64,000 nucleotides of DNA from Streptomyces sp. NBC_00464 (GTDB taxonomy: Bacteria; Actinomycetota; Actinomycetes; Streptomycetales; Streptomycetaceae). The translations under genes and the position numbers were made by a program. Shown here in pieces: positions 1 through 8,790 of this stretch (its first letter is position 1; each line of letters opens with the position of its first letter). The notes beneath the pieces are model-generated. The model was not told the DNA's origin. It did not search any database and was given only the letters and a program-made list of their open reading frames with translations. The stretch is from NCBI RefSeq assembly GCF_036013915.1, contig NZ_CP107899.1, positions 248,001 through 312,000 on the forward strand. Direction: 5' to 3'.

Positions 1-641
1 ACAAGCAGCCCTACCGGGACCGCAATCTGCCCGATCCGAGCAAGCCGCTCGGCTGGTACGACTGCGACCACCCCAAGAACGAGTCGCCGAACAACGACGG
101 TCTCGTGAACCTTCCGCCGATCACCTCCAACACCATCTGGTACTCGCCCCAGGGCGGTGGCGTGGACTACCCGCGCGACGAGAACGGCATCCCGAGCTAC
201 AAGGTGGAGGACCAGAAGGAGCTCCTGCCCTGGCTCAAGGGCGGCGGCCAGGCCACGATGAACGGCCCGGTCTACCGGTACGACGCGGCGAGCACCAGCG
301 CCGACAAGTGGCCCTCCTACTGGGACGGCAAGTGGTTCGTCGGTGACTTCTACGACGACACCCAGCCGCGGCACGCCGTGCTCACCGATCCGAGGACGGT
401 CGGCAAGGGAGGTCTGCCCACCCACGCCGAGTCGCTGAAGGAGATCATCCCGGTGGGCGCGGACGGCATCCGCAACCTGATGGACTGGAAGTTCGCCCCG
501 GACGGTTCGCTGTACGTCCTGGACTACGGGCGCGGCTTCTTCACCTCCGACTCCAAGTCCGCGCTGTGGCGTGTGACGTACAAGGGCGGCGCACCGACCC
601 CGGCCGTCAAGGACCTGGCCAGGAAGGCGGCAGTGCAGTGA
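1..641 (+). CDS. PQQ-dependent sugar dehydrogenase-like protein, C-terminal part (5' end outside window)
   Basis: The reading frame is open from base 3 with no start in the window, so only about the last 212 residues are visible. The segment near the end (MDWKFAPDGSLYVLDYGRGFF region, about nt 480-545) is the PDGSLYVLDYG blade typical of the soluble glucose/sorbosone dehydrogenase beta-propeller, which in Streptomyces is often fused to a ThuA domain. Such proteins are secreted and oxidise sugars with pyrroloquinoline quinone. Whether this copy has a ThuA domain or signal peptide cannot be seen. Its stop overlaps the GTG of the next gene (GTGA), so the two are translationally coupled and probably act together outside the cell. 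Confidence 0.75.
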   Translation, partial: KQPYRDRNLPDPSKPLGWYDCDHPKNESPNNDGLVNLPPITSNTIWYSPQGGGVDYPRDENGIPSYKVEDQKELLPWLKGGGQATMNGPVYRYDAASTSADKWPSYWDGKWFVGDFYDDTQPRHAVLTDPRTVGKGGLPTHAESLKEIIPVGADGIRNLMDWKFAPDGSLYVLDYGRGFFTSDSKSALWRVTYKGGAPTPAVKDLARKAAVQ

Positions 642-2875
642 GACACCGTTCGATCTTCTTCCGAAGGCGGTCGCGGCCCGCGCGGCTGTGGCTCGCGCTG
701 GTGGGGTCGTTCCTGATGGTGCTGGGGCTGACGTCGACGGCGGCGTACGGCCGTACGGCGGCGTCGGCGGACGCGGCGGCCGACCAGGTGCTGACCTGGA
801 CGGCGGGCAACCCCATCGACCACTACCTCTCCGCACCGAAGACGGCGGTGGCCGGCAAGGCGACCATCGTCTTCGAGAACAGTGAGGCGACCGGCAACAC
901 CACGGGGATGCCGCACACGCTGACCTTCAGCGTGTCGGACCCCGAGTTCAACAACGACGTCCCGCTGAACCTGCTGGCCAACCCGGGCGACGACCAGGGC
1001 GGCAAGCAGACGGCGGAGGTCACGCTCACCCCCGGCCGGTACTTCTACCACTGCACGATGCCGGGGCACGAGGCGATGCAGGGCATCCTGACCGTCACCG
1101 ACGGGGGCGGCGGTGAGGACACCACCGCACCCGAGACCTCGGCGAAGGTCGACGGCGACAAGAACGCCGACGGCGCGTACATCGGTCAGGCCACGGTCAC
1201 CCTCGCCGCCACCGACGAGGGCTCGGGCGTCGACACCGTCGAGTACGCGGTCGGGGCGGACGGTGCCTGGCAGCCGTACACCGTGCCGGTCGTCGTGAAC
1301 GAGGTCGGCGCGCACACCATCCGGTACCGCGCCACCGACAAGGCGGGCAACGCGGCCGCCGAGAAGACGGCCGAGTTCACCGTAGCCGCACCACCGACGG
1401 ACGACACGACGGCTCCCGAGACCTCGGCGACCGTGTCCGGGGAGAAGGACGACCAGGGGCAGTACCTGGGCATGGCGACGGTCACCGTCACCGCGTCCGA
1501 CACCGGGTCCGGCGTCAACACCATCGAGTACGCGCTCGGGGCGGACGGCGCCTGGCAGGCGTACGCAGGTCCCGTGATGGTGCACGAGGTGGGGGCGCAG
1601 AAGGTCCGCTACCGCGCCACCGACAAGGCGGGCAACGCGGCGGCGGAGAAGGCGGTGGAGTTCACCGTCGTCGAGCCCCCCACGCAGGACACGACGCCGC
1701 CGGAGACGTCCACGAAGGTCGAGGGCGACAAGAACTCGGACGGCGCCTACCTCACCAGCGCCAAGGTGACGGTCACCGCGACCGACGCCGACAGCGGGGT
1801 GGACAAGGTCGAGTACTCCCTGGACGGCGGCCCGTACCTGGCCTACACGGCCACGGTCATCGTCGACCGGATCGGCTACCACACGGTCGCCCACCGGGCC
1901 ACGGACAAGGCGGGCAACACCTCCGAGGCGAAGCAGACGTCGTTCACCATCGCGCAGAGCGGCGGCGTACCTGCGCCGAACTGCCCGGAGTTCGACGAAC
2001 GCCTCACCGTCATCGTGGGCACCGTCGACACCGGGGTCCCCAACCGCATCACCGGCAACCGCTGCACGATCAACGAGCTGATCGAGGACGAGAAGGACTG
2101 GTCGTCGCACGCGCTGTTCCTCAAGCACGTCGACAAGGTCCTCGACAAGCTCCTGGCCGCCGGGGTGATCGACGCCCGCGAGCACAAGAAGATCTACCGG
2201 GCGGCCAAGCAGTCCGGCATCGGCAAGCCGGGCCAGGACGAGGGCTACCGCAAGCTCTTCGACGGCACGGCCGCCTCGCTCGCCAAGTGGCAGCAGGTGG
2301 GCGGCGGGCAGTTCGCGCTCAACGAGGCGGACGGCTCGATCACCAGCTCCACCACGGTGGACGGCATGGGCATGCTCTGGTTCCCGGAACGCCAGTACGG
2401 GGACTTCTCGCTGAAGCTCCAGTGGCGGGACGACGCCCCCGGCACGGGCAACGCCAACGGCGGTGTCTTCGTGCGCTTCCCCAATGTCCACGACAATCCG
2501 GAGGAGCCGAATCCGGAGTGGGTCGCCATCAAGTACGGCCATGAGATCCAGGTCAACGACCGGCCGGACGGCGACATGTACAAGACCGGTTCCGTCTACG
2601 GATTCGACCGGGTGGGTCTCGCGGGCGCCGGGGTCACCCCCAAGGGCACCTGGAACGACTACGAGATCCGGGTGGTGGACCAGCACTACTCGATCTACCG
2701 CAACGGTGTCCTGCTCAACGAGTTCGACAACACCGGCGGTCAGGTCTTCGAGCCGCCTCGGGGTGACGACCCGGGCACCGACGGCCGGCGGTACGCCTCC
2801 GGCTACATCGGGCTCCAGGTCCACAGCACCTCGGACGTGATCTCCTACCGGGACATCCGCATCCAGGAGCTGTAA
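638..2875 (+). CDS. Secreted cupredoxin - OmpL47 repeat - DUF1080 multidomain protein
   Basis: This is a 745-residue protein from the GTG that overlaps the preceding stop. An upstream ATG at 566 would precede the basic, hydrophobic signal peptide (residues about 1-45) with unrelated sequence. Residues about 50-155 form a type-1 copper (plastocyanin-like) domain with a His early (MPHTLTF) and the Cys-His-Met ligand loop YHCTMPGHEAM. Three OmpL47-type beta repeats follow, starting near residues 161, 255 and 350, each opening with DTTAPETS or a close variant and ending KAGN. A linker with two Cys follows, then a C-terminal DUF1080 (3-keto-disaccharide hydrolase / LamG-like fold) at about 536-745. 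The protein is probably an extracellular redox and sugar-binding or hydrolysing partner of the dehydrogenase upstream. Substrate unknown. Confidence 0.8.
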   Translation: MRHRSIFFRRRSRPARLWLALVGSFLMVLGLTSTAAYGRTAASADAAADQVLTWTAGNPIDHYLSAPKTAVAGKATIVFENSEATGNTTGMPHTLTFSVSDPEFNNDVPLNLLANPGDDQGGKQTAEVTLTPGRYFYHCTMPGHEAMQGILTVTDGGGGEDTTAPETSAKVDGDKNADGAYIGQATVTLAATDEGSGVDTVEYAVGADGAWQPYTVPVVVNEVGAHTIRYRATDKAGNAAAEKTAEFTVAAPPTDDTTAPETSATVSGEKDDQGQYLGMATVTVTASDTGSGVNTIEYALGADGAWQAYAGPVMVHEVGAQKVRYRATDKAGNAAAEKAVEFTVVEPPTQDTTPPETSTKVEGDKNSDGAYLTSAKVTVTATDADSGVDKVEYSLDGGPYLAYTATVIVDRIGYHTVAHRATDKAGNTSEAKQTSFTIAQSGGVPAPNCPEFDERLTVIVGTVDTGVPNRITGNRCTINELIEDEKDWSSHALFLKHVDKVLDKLLAAGVIDAREHKKIYRAAKQSGIGKPGQDEGYRKLFDGTAASLAKWQQVGGGQFALNEADGSITSSTTVDGMGMLWFPERQYGDFSLKLQWRDDAPGTGNANGGVFVRFPNVHDNPEEPNPEWVAIKYGHEIQVNDRPDGDMYKTGSVYGFDRVGLAGAGVTPKGTWNDYEIRVVDQHYSIYRNGVLLNEFDNTGGQVFEPPRGDDPGTDGRRYASGYIGLQVHSTSDVISYRDIRIQEL

Positions 2876-2890
2876 CAGCACCGATCTGCA

Positions 2891-4006
2891 TCAGGTGGCC
2901 GCGGCCGCATGCTCGGGCATGTGGTCGCGGCCTCCCGGGTGCCGGTGGCGCCACACCCAGAAGACCGTGATGGAGACCAGGCACCAGACCGCGAGCACCA
3001 GGAACGGGAAGAGCTTCTGGTGACCCTGGTAGTAGACGGCGGTGTGCTGGGCGTTGACGGAGGCGCCCGGCGGCAGCCAGCGTCCGATGTGCCCGAGCAG
3101 TGAGGGCAGCAGCGGCCAGGACACGGCACCGCCGGAGGACGGGTTCCCCAGGAGCACCATCACGCCCCAGGTCGGGAGCATGGCCCAGCGCCCCATCAGG
3201 GTGTTGAACATGGTGAAGACCATGCCCGAGGTGAACATCGTGAACGCCAGGATCAGCCAGGACTCGGCAAAGGGCAGATCGACGGCGCCCAGCAGCCAGT
3301 CCACCACCGCGGCGATGGCGAAGGCGCCCAGCAGCGAGTAGGCGATGGTGAACGCGATCCGTTCCAGGGGGATCAGGCTCCTCGCGTGCACGCTCAGCTG
3401 GATGGAGCCGACGAATCCCACGATCACGGCGGCGAGCGAGATGTAGAACAGCGCGAGTCCGCGGGGGTCGCCCTTCTGGAGCGGTTTGACGTCCGCGACG
3501 GCAACGGGGATGTTCAGCGTGTCCCCCACCTTCACGGCGGATTCGGCGAGCAGCTGGGCGACGGCGGCGCCGGAGGCACTCGCCACGTCGAGCCGCACCC
3601 CGCGGCTGCCGGAGCGCACGATCGTGAAGACCTCCTGGTCCTCCAGCGCCTCACGCGCCGCGGCCGGCGTCCGGTAGACATGGATGACGAGGGACGCGTC
3701 GAGGGCCTTGTCCATCGCGGCGACGAACTCCTTGCCGCGGGCAGTGTCCGGCTGGCTGACCACGGCGGTCGGAATTCTGTGGGGGGTCGGATTGGCCATG
3801 GCGTACGTGTACGAGCCGGCGAAGAGCCCCGCGGCTGCCGCCAGGATGAACACCAGGACCGTCGCCGGGAAGTAGGGCGACTCCTTGTACGCCGCCCACT
3901 TCTCGCCCCTGGTCAGCGGCCTGCTGTGCGCCCCGTGGTGCGCGTGGGGTTGCGCCTCCGGCTGCGCCCCGTGGTGCGCGTCGGACTCCTCATCGGATGT
4001 GCTCAT
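2891..4006 (-). CDS. DUF3533 family multi-spanning membrane protein
   Basis: A 371-residue protein. The first 30 residues are rich in His, Gln and Ala with repeated HHGA motifs and look cytoplasmic. A membrane segment at about 46-70 is followed by a roughly 100-residue extracytoplasmic domain and then five more hydrophobic segments (about 178-198, 212-235, 243-267, 270-300 and 328-350). This one-plus-five layout matches the DUF3533 / YhgE-Pip-SNG1 group, distantly related to ABC-2 permeases, whose transported substrate is not established. No ATPase gene is next to it. It converges on the cupredoxin gene and its start overlaps the stop of the downstream-coordinate polymerase gene, so it is probably cotranscribed with that gene. 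Confidence 0.7.
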   Translation of the reverse strand: MSTSDEESDAHHGAQPEAQPHAHHGAHSRPLTRGEKWAAYKESPYFPATVLVFILAAAAGLFAGSYTYAMANPTPHRIPTAVVSQPDTARGKEFVAAMDKALDASLVIHVYRTPAAAREALEDQEVFTIVRSGSRGVRLDVASASGAAVAQLLAESAVKVGDTLNIPVAVADVKPLQKGDPRGLALFYISLAAVIVGFVGSIQLSVHARSLIPLERIAFTIAYSLLGAFAIAAVVDWLLGAVDLPFAESWLILAFTMFTSGMVFTMFNTLMGRWAMLPTWGVMVLLGNPSSGGAVSWPLLPSLLGHIGRWLPPGASVNAQHTAVYYQGHQKLFPFLVLAVWCLVSITVFWVWRHRHPGGRDHMPEHAAAAT

Positions 4007-5034
4007 GCGTCGTCGTCCTCGTCGTGGCGGGCGCGGCTCGGCTGCACCCGTTTCGGCTCGCCCGGCATCTTCGGGTACTCCGGCGGATACGGCAGGTCGC
4101 CGGGGCCGCCGTCGCTTTCGTGACGGTCGGCGAGCTCCAGCAGCGAGTCGAGCCGGAATGCTTCCTGGTCCATGTCCGCGTGCACATCACCCTGTTCCGC
4201 GTAGCGAACCGGCATGGTCCGGATGTCGAAGTCGCGCGGTTCGGCGTCCTCGATCTCCTCCCAGCGCAGCGGGGCCGACACCGGGGCATGCGGGCGGGGG
4301 CGTACGGAGTAGGCGGAGGCGATCGTCCGGTCGCGGGCGGTCTGGTTGTAGTCGACGAAGATGCGCTCGCCGCGCTCCTCCTTCCACCAGGCGGTCGTCA
4401 CCCGGTCGGGCATCCGGCTCTCCAGCTCGCGCCCCACCGCGATGGCCGCGCGCCGGACCTCGGTGAACGTCCAGCGCGCCTCGATGGGGACGAAGACATG
4501 GATGCCGCGTCCGCCGGAGGTCTTGGGCCAGCCCCGCAGCCCGTGCTCGTCCAGGACGGAGCGCAGTTCGAGGGCCGCCCGGACCGCGTCGGCGTAGTCG
4601 GTGCCGGGCTGCGGGTCGAGGTCGATGCGCAGCTCGTCGGGGTGGTCGGTGTCGCCGCCGCGGACGGGCCAGGGGTGGAAGGTGAGCGTCCCGAGGTTGG
4701 CGGCCCAGAGGACGGCGGCCACCTCGGTGGGGCAGATCTCATGAGCGGACCGGCCGCTCGGGAAGGCGATCTCGGCGGTGGGGATCCATTCGGGAAGGTT
4801 CCTGGGAGCTCGCTTCTGGTAGAAGAACTCACCTTCGACACCGTCCACGAACCGCTGGAGGGTGGTGGGCCGATTACGCAGGGCGCGCAGCATTCCGGGG
4901 CCGACGGCCAGGAAGTACTCCGCCACGTCCCGCTTGGTGTAGCCCTTCTCCGGGAAGTAGATCTTGTCCGGATTGGAGAGCCGTACGGCCCGTCCGCCCG
5001 CGTCCAGCTCCACCGCTTTGCCCGCTGCTGCCAT
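4003..5034 (-). CDS. LigD-type NHEJ primase-polymerase (stand-alone POL domain)
   Basis: A 343-residue protein read from the ATG at 5034. Earlier in-frame codons translate to sequence antisense to the divergent ligase and were rejected. It matches the polymerase domain of bacterial LigD, an archaeo-eukaryotic primase fold that fills gaps and adds ribonucleotides at double-strand breaks. Visible catalytic motifs are the metal-binding DLDPQPG with Asp at about 138 and 140, SGGRGIHVFVP at about 173-183 and VDYNQTA at about 227-233. No ligase or nuclease domain is attached. The ligase is the divergent gene 76 bases away, so the LigD functions are split. The C-terminus is acidic (RHDEDDDA). It overlaps the DUF3533 gene by 4 bases. 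Confidence 0.88.
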   Translation of the reverse strand: MAAAGKAVELDAGGRAVRLSNPDKIYFPEKGYTKRDVAEYFLAVGPGMLRALRNRPTTLQRFVDGVEGEFFYQKRAPRNLPEWIPTAEIAFPSGRSAHEICPTEVAAVLWAANLGTLTFHPWPVRGGDTDHPDELRIDLDPQPGTDYADAVRAALELRSVLDEHGLRGWPKTSGGRGIHVFVPIEARWTFTEVRRAAIAVGRELESRMPDRVTTAWWKEERGERIFVDYNQTARDRTIASAYSVRPRPHAPVSAPLRWEEIEDAEPRDFDIRTMPVRYAEQGDVHADMDQEAFRLDSLLELADRHESDGGPGDLPYPPEYPKMPGEPKRVQPSRARHDEDDDA

Positions 5035-5110
5035 GTCGGCCACGGTAGGCGGGGCGCACATATGGCGCATATCGGAGGACTCCGGTCGCCTTACGGTCCA
5101 CAATCGGGGC

Positions 5111-6175
5111 ATGGATCTGCCGGTGATGCCGCCCGTGAAGCCGATGCTCGCGAAGTCCGTGAAACGGATCCCGCCCGGGATGCAGTACGAGGCCAAGTGG
5201 GACGGCTTCCGGGCCATCGTCCACCGGGACGGTGACGAGGTGGTGATCGGCAGCCGCACCGGCAAGCCCCTCACCCGGTACTTCCCCGAGCTGGTCACCG
5301 CGGTCCGGGAGAATCTGCCGCCACGCTGCGTCGTCGACGGCGAGATCGTGATCGCCTACGACGGGCGGCTGGACTTCGACCGGCTCAGTGAGCGCATCCA
5401 CCCCGCCGACTCCCGGGTGCGGCTGCTGGCCGAGCAGACCCCGGCGAGCCTGGTCGCCTTCGACCTCCTCGCGCTGGGCGACGACTCGCTCCTGGACACC
5501 CGGCAGTCGGACCGGCGCACGGTACTGGAGGCCGCGCTCGCCGATGCCTCGGCCCCGGTCCATCTCGCTCCTTCGACGACCGATCCGGCCGTGGCCCAGG
5601 AGTGGTTCGAACAGTACGAGGGGGCGGGGCTCGACGGGGTCGTCGCCAAACCGCTCGATCTGCCGTACCGGCCGGACACCCGCGCGATGTACAAGATCAA
5701 GCACGAGCGCACCGCCGACTGCGTGGTGGCGGGCTACCGCTTCCACAAGAGCGGCCCGGTCGTCGGCTCACTGCTGCTCGGTCTGTACGACGAGCAGGGC
5801 GCGCTGCAGCATGTGGGCGTCTGCGCGGCCTTCCCGATGAAGCGCCGCGCCGAGCTGGTCACCGAGCTCGAACCCCTGGTGACCGATGTCGCCGAGCACC
5901 CGTGGGGAGCCTGGGCGGACGCCGAGGCGCATGCGGGTTCCCGGATGCCCGGCGCCCCGAGCCGCTGGTCGGGGAAGAAGGACATGTCCTGGGTGGCGGT
6001 GCGTCCGGAGCGGGTCTGCGAGGTGGCGTACGACCACATGGAGGGCGACCGGTTCCGGCACACGACCCAGTTCCGCAGATGGCGGCCTGACCGCACCCCT
6101 TCCGGCTGCACCTACGCGCAGCTGGAAGAGGTGGTGCGGTACGACCTGGCCGAGGTGCTGTCGGCGGACGGCTGA
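5111..6175 (+). CDS. ATP-dependent DNA ligase (LigC/LigD-type)
   Basis: A 354-residue ligase starting at the ATG at 5111. The nucleophile motif EAKWDGFRA places the adenylated Lys at about residue 29. Motif IV is visible in LDGVVAKP and motif V in MYKIKHERTADCVVAGY, followed by a C-terminal OB-fold region. The size fits the minimal actinobacterial ligases that seal breaks during non-homologous end joining. It is divergent from the stand-alone primase-polymerase, and the pair together supplies what mycobacterial LigD carries on one chain. No Ku gene is in the window. It ends 15 bases from the convergent lytic transglycosylase with no obvious terminator between. Confidence 0.9.
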   Translation: MDLPVMPPVKPMLAKSVKRIPPGMQYEAKWDGFRAIVHRDGDEVVIGSRTGKPLTRYFPELVTAVRENLPPRCVVDGEIVIAYDGRLDFDRLSERIHPADSRVRLLAEQTPASLVAFDLLALGDDSLLDTRQSDRRTVLEAALADASAPVHLAPSTTDPAVAQEWFEQYEGAGLDGVVAKPLDLPYRPDTRAMYKIKHERTADCVVAGYRFHKSGPVVGSLLLGLYDEQGALQHVGVCAAFPMKRRAELVTELEPLVTDVAEHPWGAWADAEAHAGSRMPGAPSRWSGKKDMSWVAVRPERVCEVAYDHMEGDRFRHTTQFRRWRPDRTPSGCTYAQLEEVVRYDLAEVLSADG

Positions 6176-6190
6176 CCGTACCCGCCCGGA

Positions 6191-7459
6191 TCAGCCGGTG
6201 GCCGGCGGCGCCGAATCGGTGGCGCAGGGCTCCTCGGTGTCCGTCGGGTCGGGCGCCGGGGTCTCCGTACTCCCCGTGGTGTCCGTCGGGTCCGGCGATG
6301 CGGAGTCCGTCGGGCAGCCGGGCTCGCTCGGATCGGGCGTGGTCGTCGGGTCGGGGGTGGTGCCGGGGTCCGGAGTCGTTGTCGGGTCCGGGCTGCCGGA
6401 GCCTGTGTCGGTGGGGTCGGGGGTGGGGTCGGGGGTGGTGCCCGGATCCGTGGAGCCGCCGGGGTCGGGGGAATCCGTGTCGCCCGGCGAGGGGCTCGTG
6501 CCCGGGTCCTCGGTTCCCGGTGTCGTCGGGCCCGTGGAGTGGCTGGGCTGCGGGCCGACCTCGATGCCGCCACCGCCGTCGCCGTCCTTGCCACCGGTGC
6601 CGGGCCCGCCCACGGGGTGCTTGGGCTCGTTCGGACTGCCGGCGCCTGGGCTCTTGGGCACCGGGCCCTTGCCGTCAGGCACCACATGGATGCCGTTGCG
6701 GTAGAACGACAGCCACAACAGCACGGTCCGCAGATAGGTGTCCGAGTGGTTGTAGCTCAGGATCGCCCGGTCGAGGTCGGCGCGCACCGTCAGATCGCGT
6801 GTGCCGGCGCAGAGATAGGCTCCGGCCGCCAGGGAGGCGTCGTAGATGTTGCTCGGGTCGCTGCGGCCGTCGCCGTTGCCGTCCCTCGCCCAGTGCGCCC
6901 AGGTCGAGGGGATGAACTGCATCGGGCCGACCGCCCGGTCGTAGGTCTTGTCCCCGTCGTACCCGCCCCCATCCGTGTCGGGGATGTTCGCGAACCCGGC
7001 GCCGTTGAGCACCGGTCCCAGGATCGGGGAGAGCGTCGTGCCGTGGGCGTCCACCCGGCCGCCTGCCGCGTGTCCGGACTCGACCTTGCCGATCGCGGCA
7101 AGTAACTGCCACGGCAGCCGGCAGCCCGGGTCACTGCGCCCCAGCGAGCTCTCCGCCTTGCGGTAGGCGGCGAGCACCGTGGACGGGATCCCCGCCTCGG
7201 CCCACGACTGGACGGCGGCCTTGTTCCGCTTCACGCCGGGCTTCGGCGGCTCGGGGCTCTTCAGGGGCGGGAGTTCGGTGTGGTAGGAGTCGTCGTTGGG
7301 TACCTGCGACCACTTGACCTCCTCCGCCTCCGTCTTCTGTTTCGGCGTCTCGTGGTGCGCCACAAGTCCCGGCGCCTGGGACGCGGTGAGCGCTGCCATC
7401 GCTGCGACGGCGGCCGCGGTGCCGCCGATGCCGCGGCGCATGGTGCCGTTGAACCTCAT
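6191..7459 (-). CDS. Secreted lytic murein transglycosylase, last gene of the Mce operon
   Basis: A 422-residue protein with a cleavable-looking signal segment at about 8-35. An SLT/MltB-like lysozyme-fold domain at about 85-265 carries the catalytic Glu in AIGKVESGH (about residue 127) and the family blocks VGPMQFIPSTW, DPSNIYDA and AILSYNHSDTY. This cleaves peptidoglycan to 1,6-anhydro-muropeptides. Residues from about 285 to the end are a low-complexity Pro/Thr/Asp/Ser tail with repeated TTPDP and DPTDT, probably a wall-spanning linker. It starts 22 bases after the last Mce-associated gene, so it should be cotranscribed. Codon 119 is TTA, so translation should need the BldA tRNA. An alternative start is Met7. 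Confidence 0.85.
   Translation of the reverse strand: MRFNGTMRRGIGGTAAAVAAMAALTASQAPGLVAHHETPKQKTEAEEVKWSQVPNDDSYHTELPPLKSPEPPKPGVKRNKAAVQSWAEAGIPSTVLAAYRKAESSLGRSDPGCRLPWQLLAAIGKVESGHAAGGRVDAHGTTLSPILGPVLNGAGFANIPDTDGGGYDGDKTYDRAVGPMQFIPSTWAHWARDGNGDGRSDPSNIYDASLAAGAYLCAGTRDLTVRADLDRAILSYNHSDTYLRTVLLWLSFYRNGIHVVPDGKGPVPKSPGAGSPNEPKHPVGGPGTGGKDGDGGGGIEVGPQPSHSTGPTTPGTEDPGTSPSPGDTDSPDPGGSTDPGTTPDPTPDPTDTGSGSPDPTTTPDPGTTPDPTTTPDPSEPGCPTDSASPDPTDTTGSTETPAPDPTDTEEPCATDSAPPATG
7103..7105 (-). promoter_or_regulatory. TTA leucine codon (bldA-dependent) in the lytic transglycosylase gene
   Basis: Codon 119 of the lytic transglycosylase reads TTA on the minus strand (Gln-Leu-Leu coded CAG TTA CTT). 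In Streptomyces TTA is read only by the developmental tRNA encoded by bldA. This is the only in-frame TTA I found in the 13-gene Mce operon. Confidence 0.85.
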
Positions 7460-7481
7460 GCGTGCTCTCCTCTCCCCCGGG

Positions 7482-8195
7482 TCACCGGGTGAACGTATCG
7501 ATGGCAGATATCCGCCAGGTGCCGCCCCGGCGAACAGCGTCCACGGCGAACATGGCCGCCGCGTAAGTGGTCTGCTCCGCCTTGCCCGTACGGGTGTTGC
7601 TCTGGTCGGCGAAGATGATCAGCCGGGCCCGGTCGCCGTCGAGCAGCTCCACCCCGCTCTCGGTGACGGTCGTGGTGAGGACGAGCTTCTGCTTGGGCGC
7701 CTGCGCCCGTACCTCGGCGAGCATGTCCTGGTGCTGCTGAATCGCCTTGCCCGTCAGGTACTTCTTCACAGCGGCGTCGGCCTTGGCGGGCGAGGCGTAG
7801 TTGTACGAGAACACCGCGCCGGCGGCCTCGGTGATCTGCCCCTTCACCTCGCTGGTGCGAGCGATGTCGGTGAGCGCGGTGTTCTGCCGGCTCGGGTCGT
7901 CGTTCAGGGTGGCGGCCGAGGTGAACGCCCAGGCGGCGAAGGCGCCGAGGAGGACGGTCGCGGCGCACAGCACGGCGGGCAGCCGGACCCGGAGGCGAGG
8001 TGACCGGCCGGGGCGTGGCTCCGCCTCCTCCATCTCCTCCTTCTCCTCCTCCTTCTGCTCCGCTGCCTCCCGTGGTTCGTCCGCGACGGTCCCGGGCTCC
8101 ACCGGCTTGTCCACGGTGGCGGGCGCTGCAGTGCGTTCGGCGGCGACGGTGGCCAGGCGGCGCTGCCGGTTGACGAGGTGACGGGTCGTCGACAT
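7482..8195 (-). CDS. Mce-associated membrane protein (long type, second copy)
   Basis: 237 residues: a cytoplasmic N-terminus with a Glu-rich stretch at about 45-58, one membrane segment at about 72-92, and an extracytoplasmic domain of the Mce-associated (Mas) type, an alpha+beta fold resembling NTF2/SnoaL. Such proteins are thought to stabilise Mce complexes; their biochemical role is not settled. It is a clear paralogue of the 8848-9561 gene, sharing the order ALTD, then GKA-Q, then KL-LTT, then RLT/LLDGD, and ending GRWTI-D-KSR-like. It forms the second half of a duplicated short-long module. The ATG at 8195 lies 39 bases after the previous stop. Confidence 0.8.
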   Translation of the reverse strand: MSTTRHLVNRQRRLATVAAERTAAPATVDKPVEPGTVADEPREAAEQKEEEKEEMEEAEPRPGRSPRLRVRLPAVLCAATVLLGAFAAWAFTSAATLNDDPSRQNTALTDIARTSEVKGQITEAAGAVFSYNYASPAKADAAVKKYLTGKAIQQHQDMLAEVRAQAPKQKLVLTTTVTESGVELLDGDRARLIIFADQSNTRTGKAEQTTYAAAMFAVDAVRRGGTWRISAIDTFTR

Positions 8196-8234
8196 GTCCG
8201 GGTTCCTCTCGGTGCGGGGTGGGAGTCGGTGACG

Positions 8235-8765
8235 TCAGCCGGCGGTGTTGCCGACAGGCGCCTGGCCGAGGGCGCTGAGCTTCCACCCCTCGGAGGTGCG
8301 GGTGAGCTGCCCCAGCATCCGGCTCTCCTTCACCGCGGGCTTGCCCTTGGGCGCGGTCACGGTCACCCGCAGCGCCACCATCACACCCGCCTTGCCGGCC
8401 CGGTCGTCGAGCTCGGTGACCGCACCGGACAGCACCTTGGCCGTGCTGACGGTCTTCGCCTCCTGGATCTGCTTCACGAACCCGTCCCGTCCGTCCACGA
8501 GTTGCTGGTGCAGGTCCCCGGTGGTGGAGTCCTCCCAGCTGTCGAGCCCCTTGGCGAGCTGTTCGTGGTCGAGCGTGTTCATGTTCTGCACGGCCTGCTC
8601 ACCGGCGGCCAGTGCGTCGTCGCGCGCCTGGGCGTACGCCGCCGAGCCCTCGTGCTCCGCCTGGTACCAGGACACCCCGCCCCAGCCCGCGGCACCCGCC
8701 GCCGCGACCGTCAGGACGATCGCCGCCGCCATCAGCGGATTCCTCGTCTTCCGTACCCGTGCCAT
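8235..8765 (-). CDS. Mce-associated membrane protein (short type, second copy)
   Basis: 176 residues from the ATG at 8765, preceded by GGGAGAGG about 6-13 bases upstream; the longer frame to 8888 has no membrane or Mas features. It has a short basic N-terminus, one membrane helix at about 10-28, then a coiled-coil-like region (YAQARDDALAAGEQ...MNTLD) and a small C-terminal domain ending GWKLSALG. It is paralogous to the 9558-10079 gene (shared YA-ARDDAL, LNTLD, DSSTG-LH-QL, and GWKVKAL at the end). It is expected to be anchored in the membrane beside the Mce complex. Confidence 0.78.
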   Translation of the reverse strand: MARVRKTRNPLMAAAIVLTVAAAGAAGWGGVSWYQAEHEGSAAYAQARDDALAAGEQAVQNMNTLDHEQLAKGLDSWEDSTTGDLHQQLVDGRDGFVKQIQEAKTVSTAKVLSGAVTELDDRAGKAGVMVALRVTVTAPKGKPAVKESRMLGQLTRTSEGWKLSALGQAPVGNTAG

Positions 8766-8790
8766 CGCTGCCTCTCCCTGCCGGCCGGTC

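Noticed and set aside
524..2881. 785-codon open frame on the minus strand opposite the cupredoxin/DUF1080 gene
   Set aside because: It mirrors codon bias of the plus-strand gene, is Arg/Val/Gly-rich and shows no domain; the plus strand has a signal peptide and clear domains.
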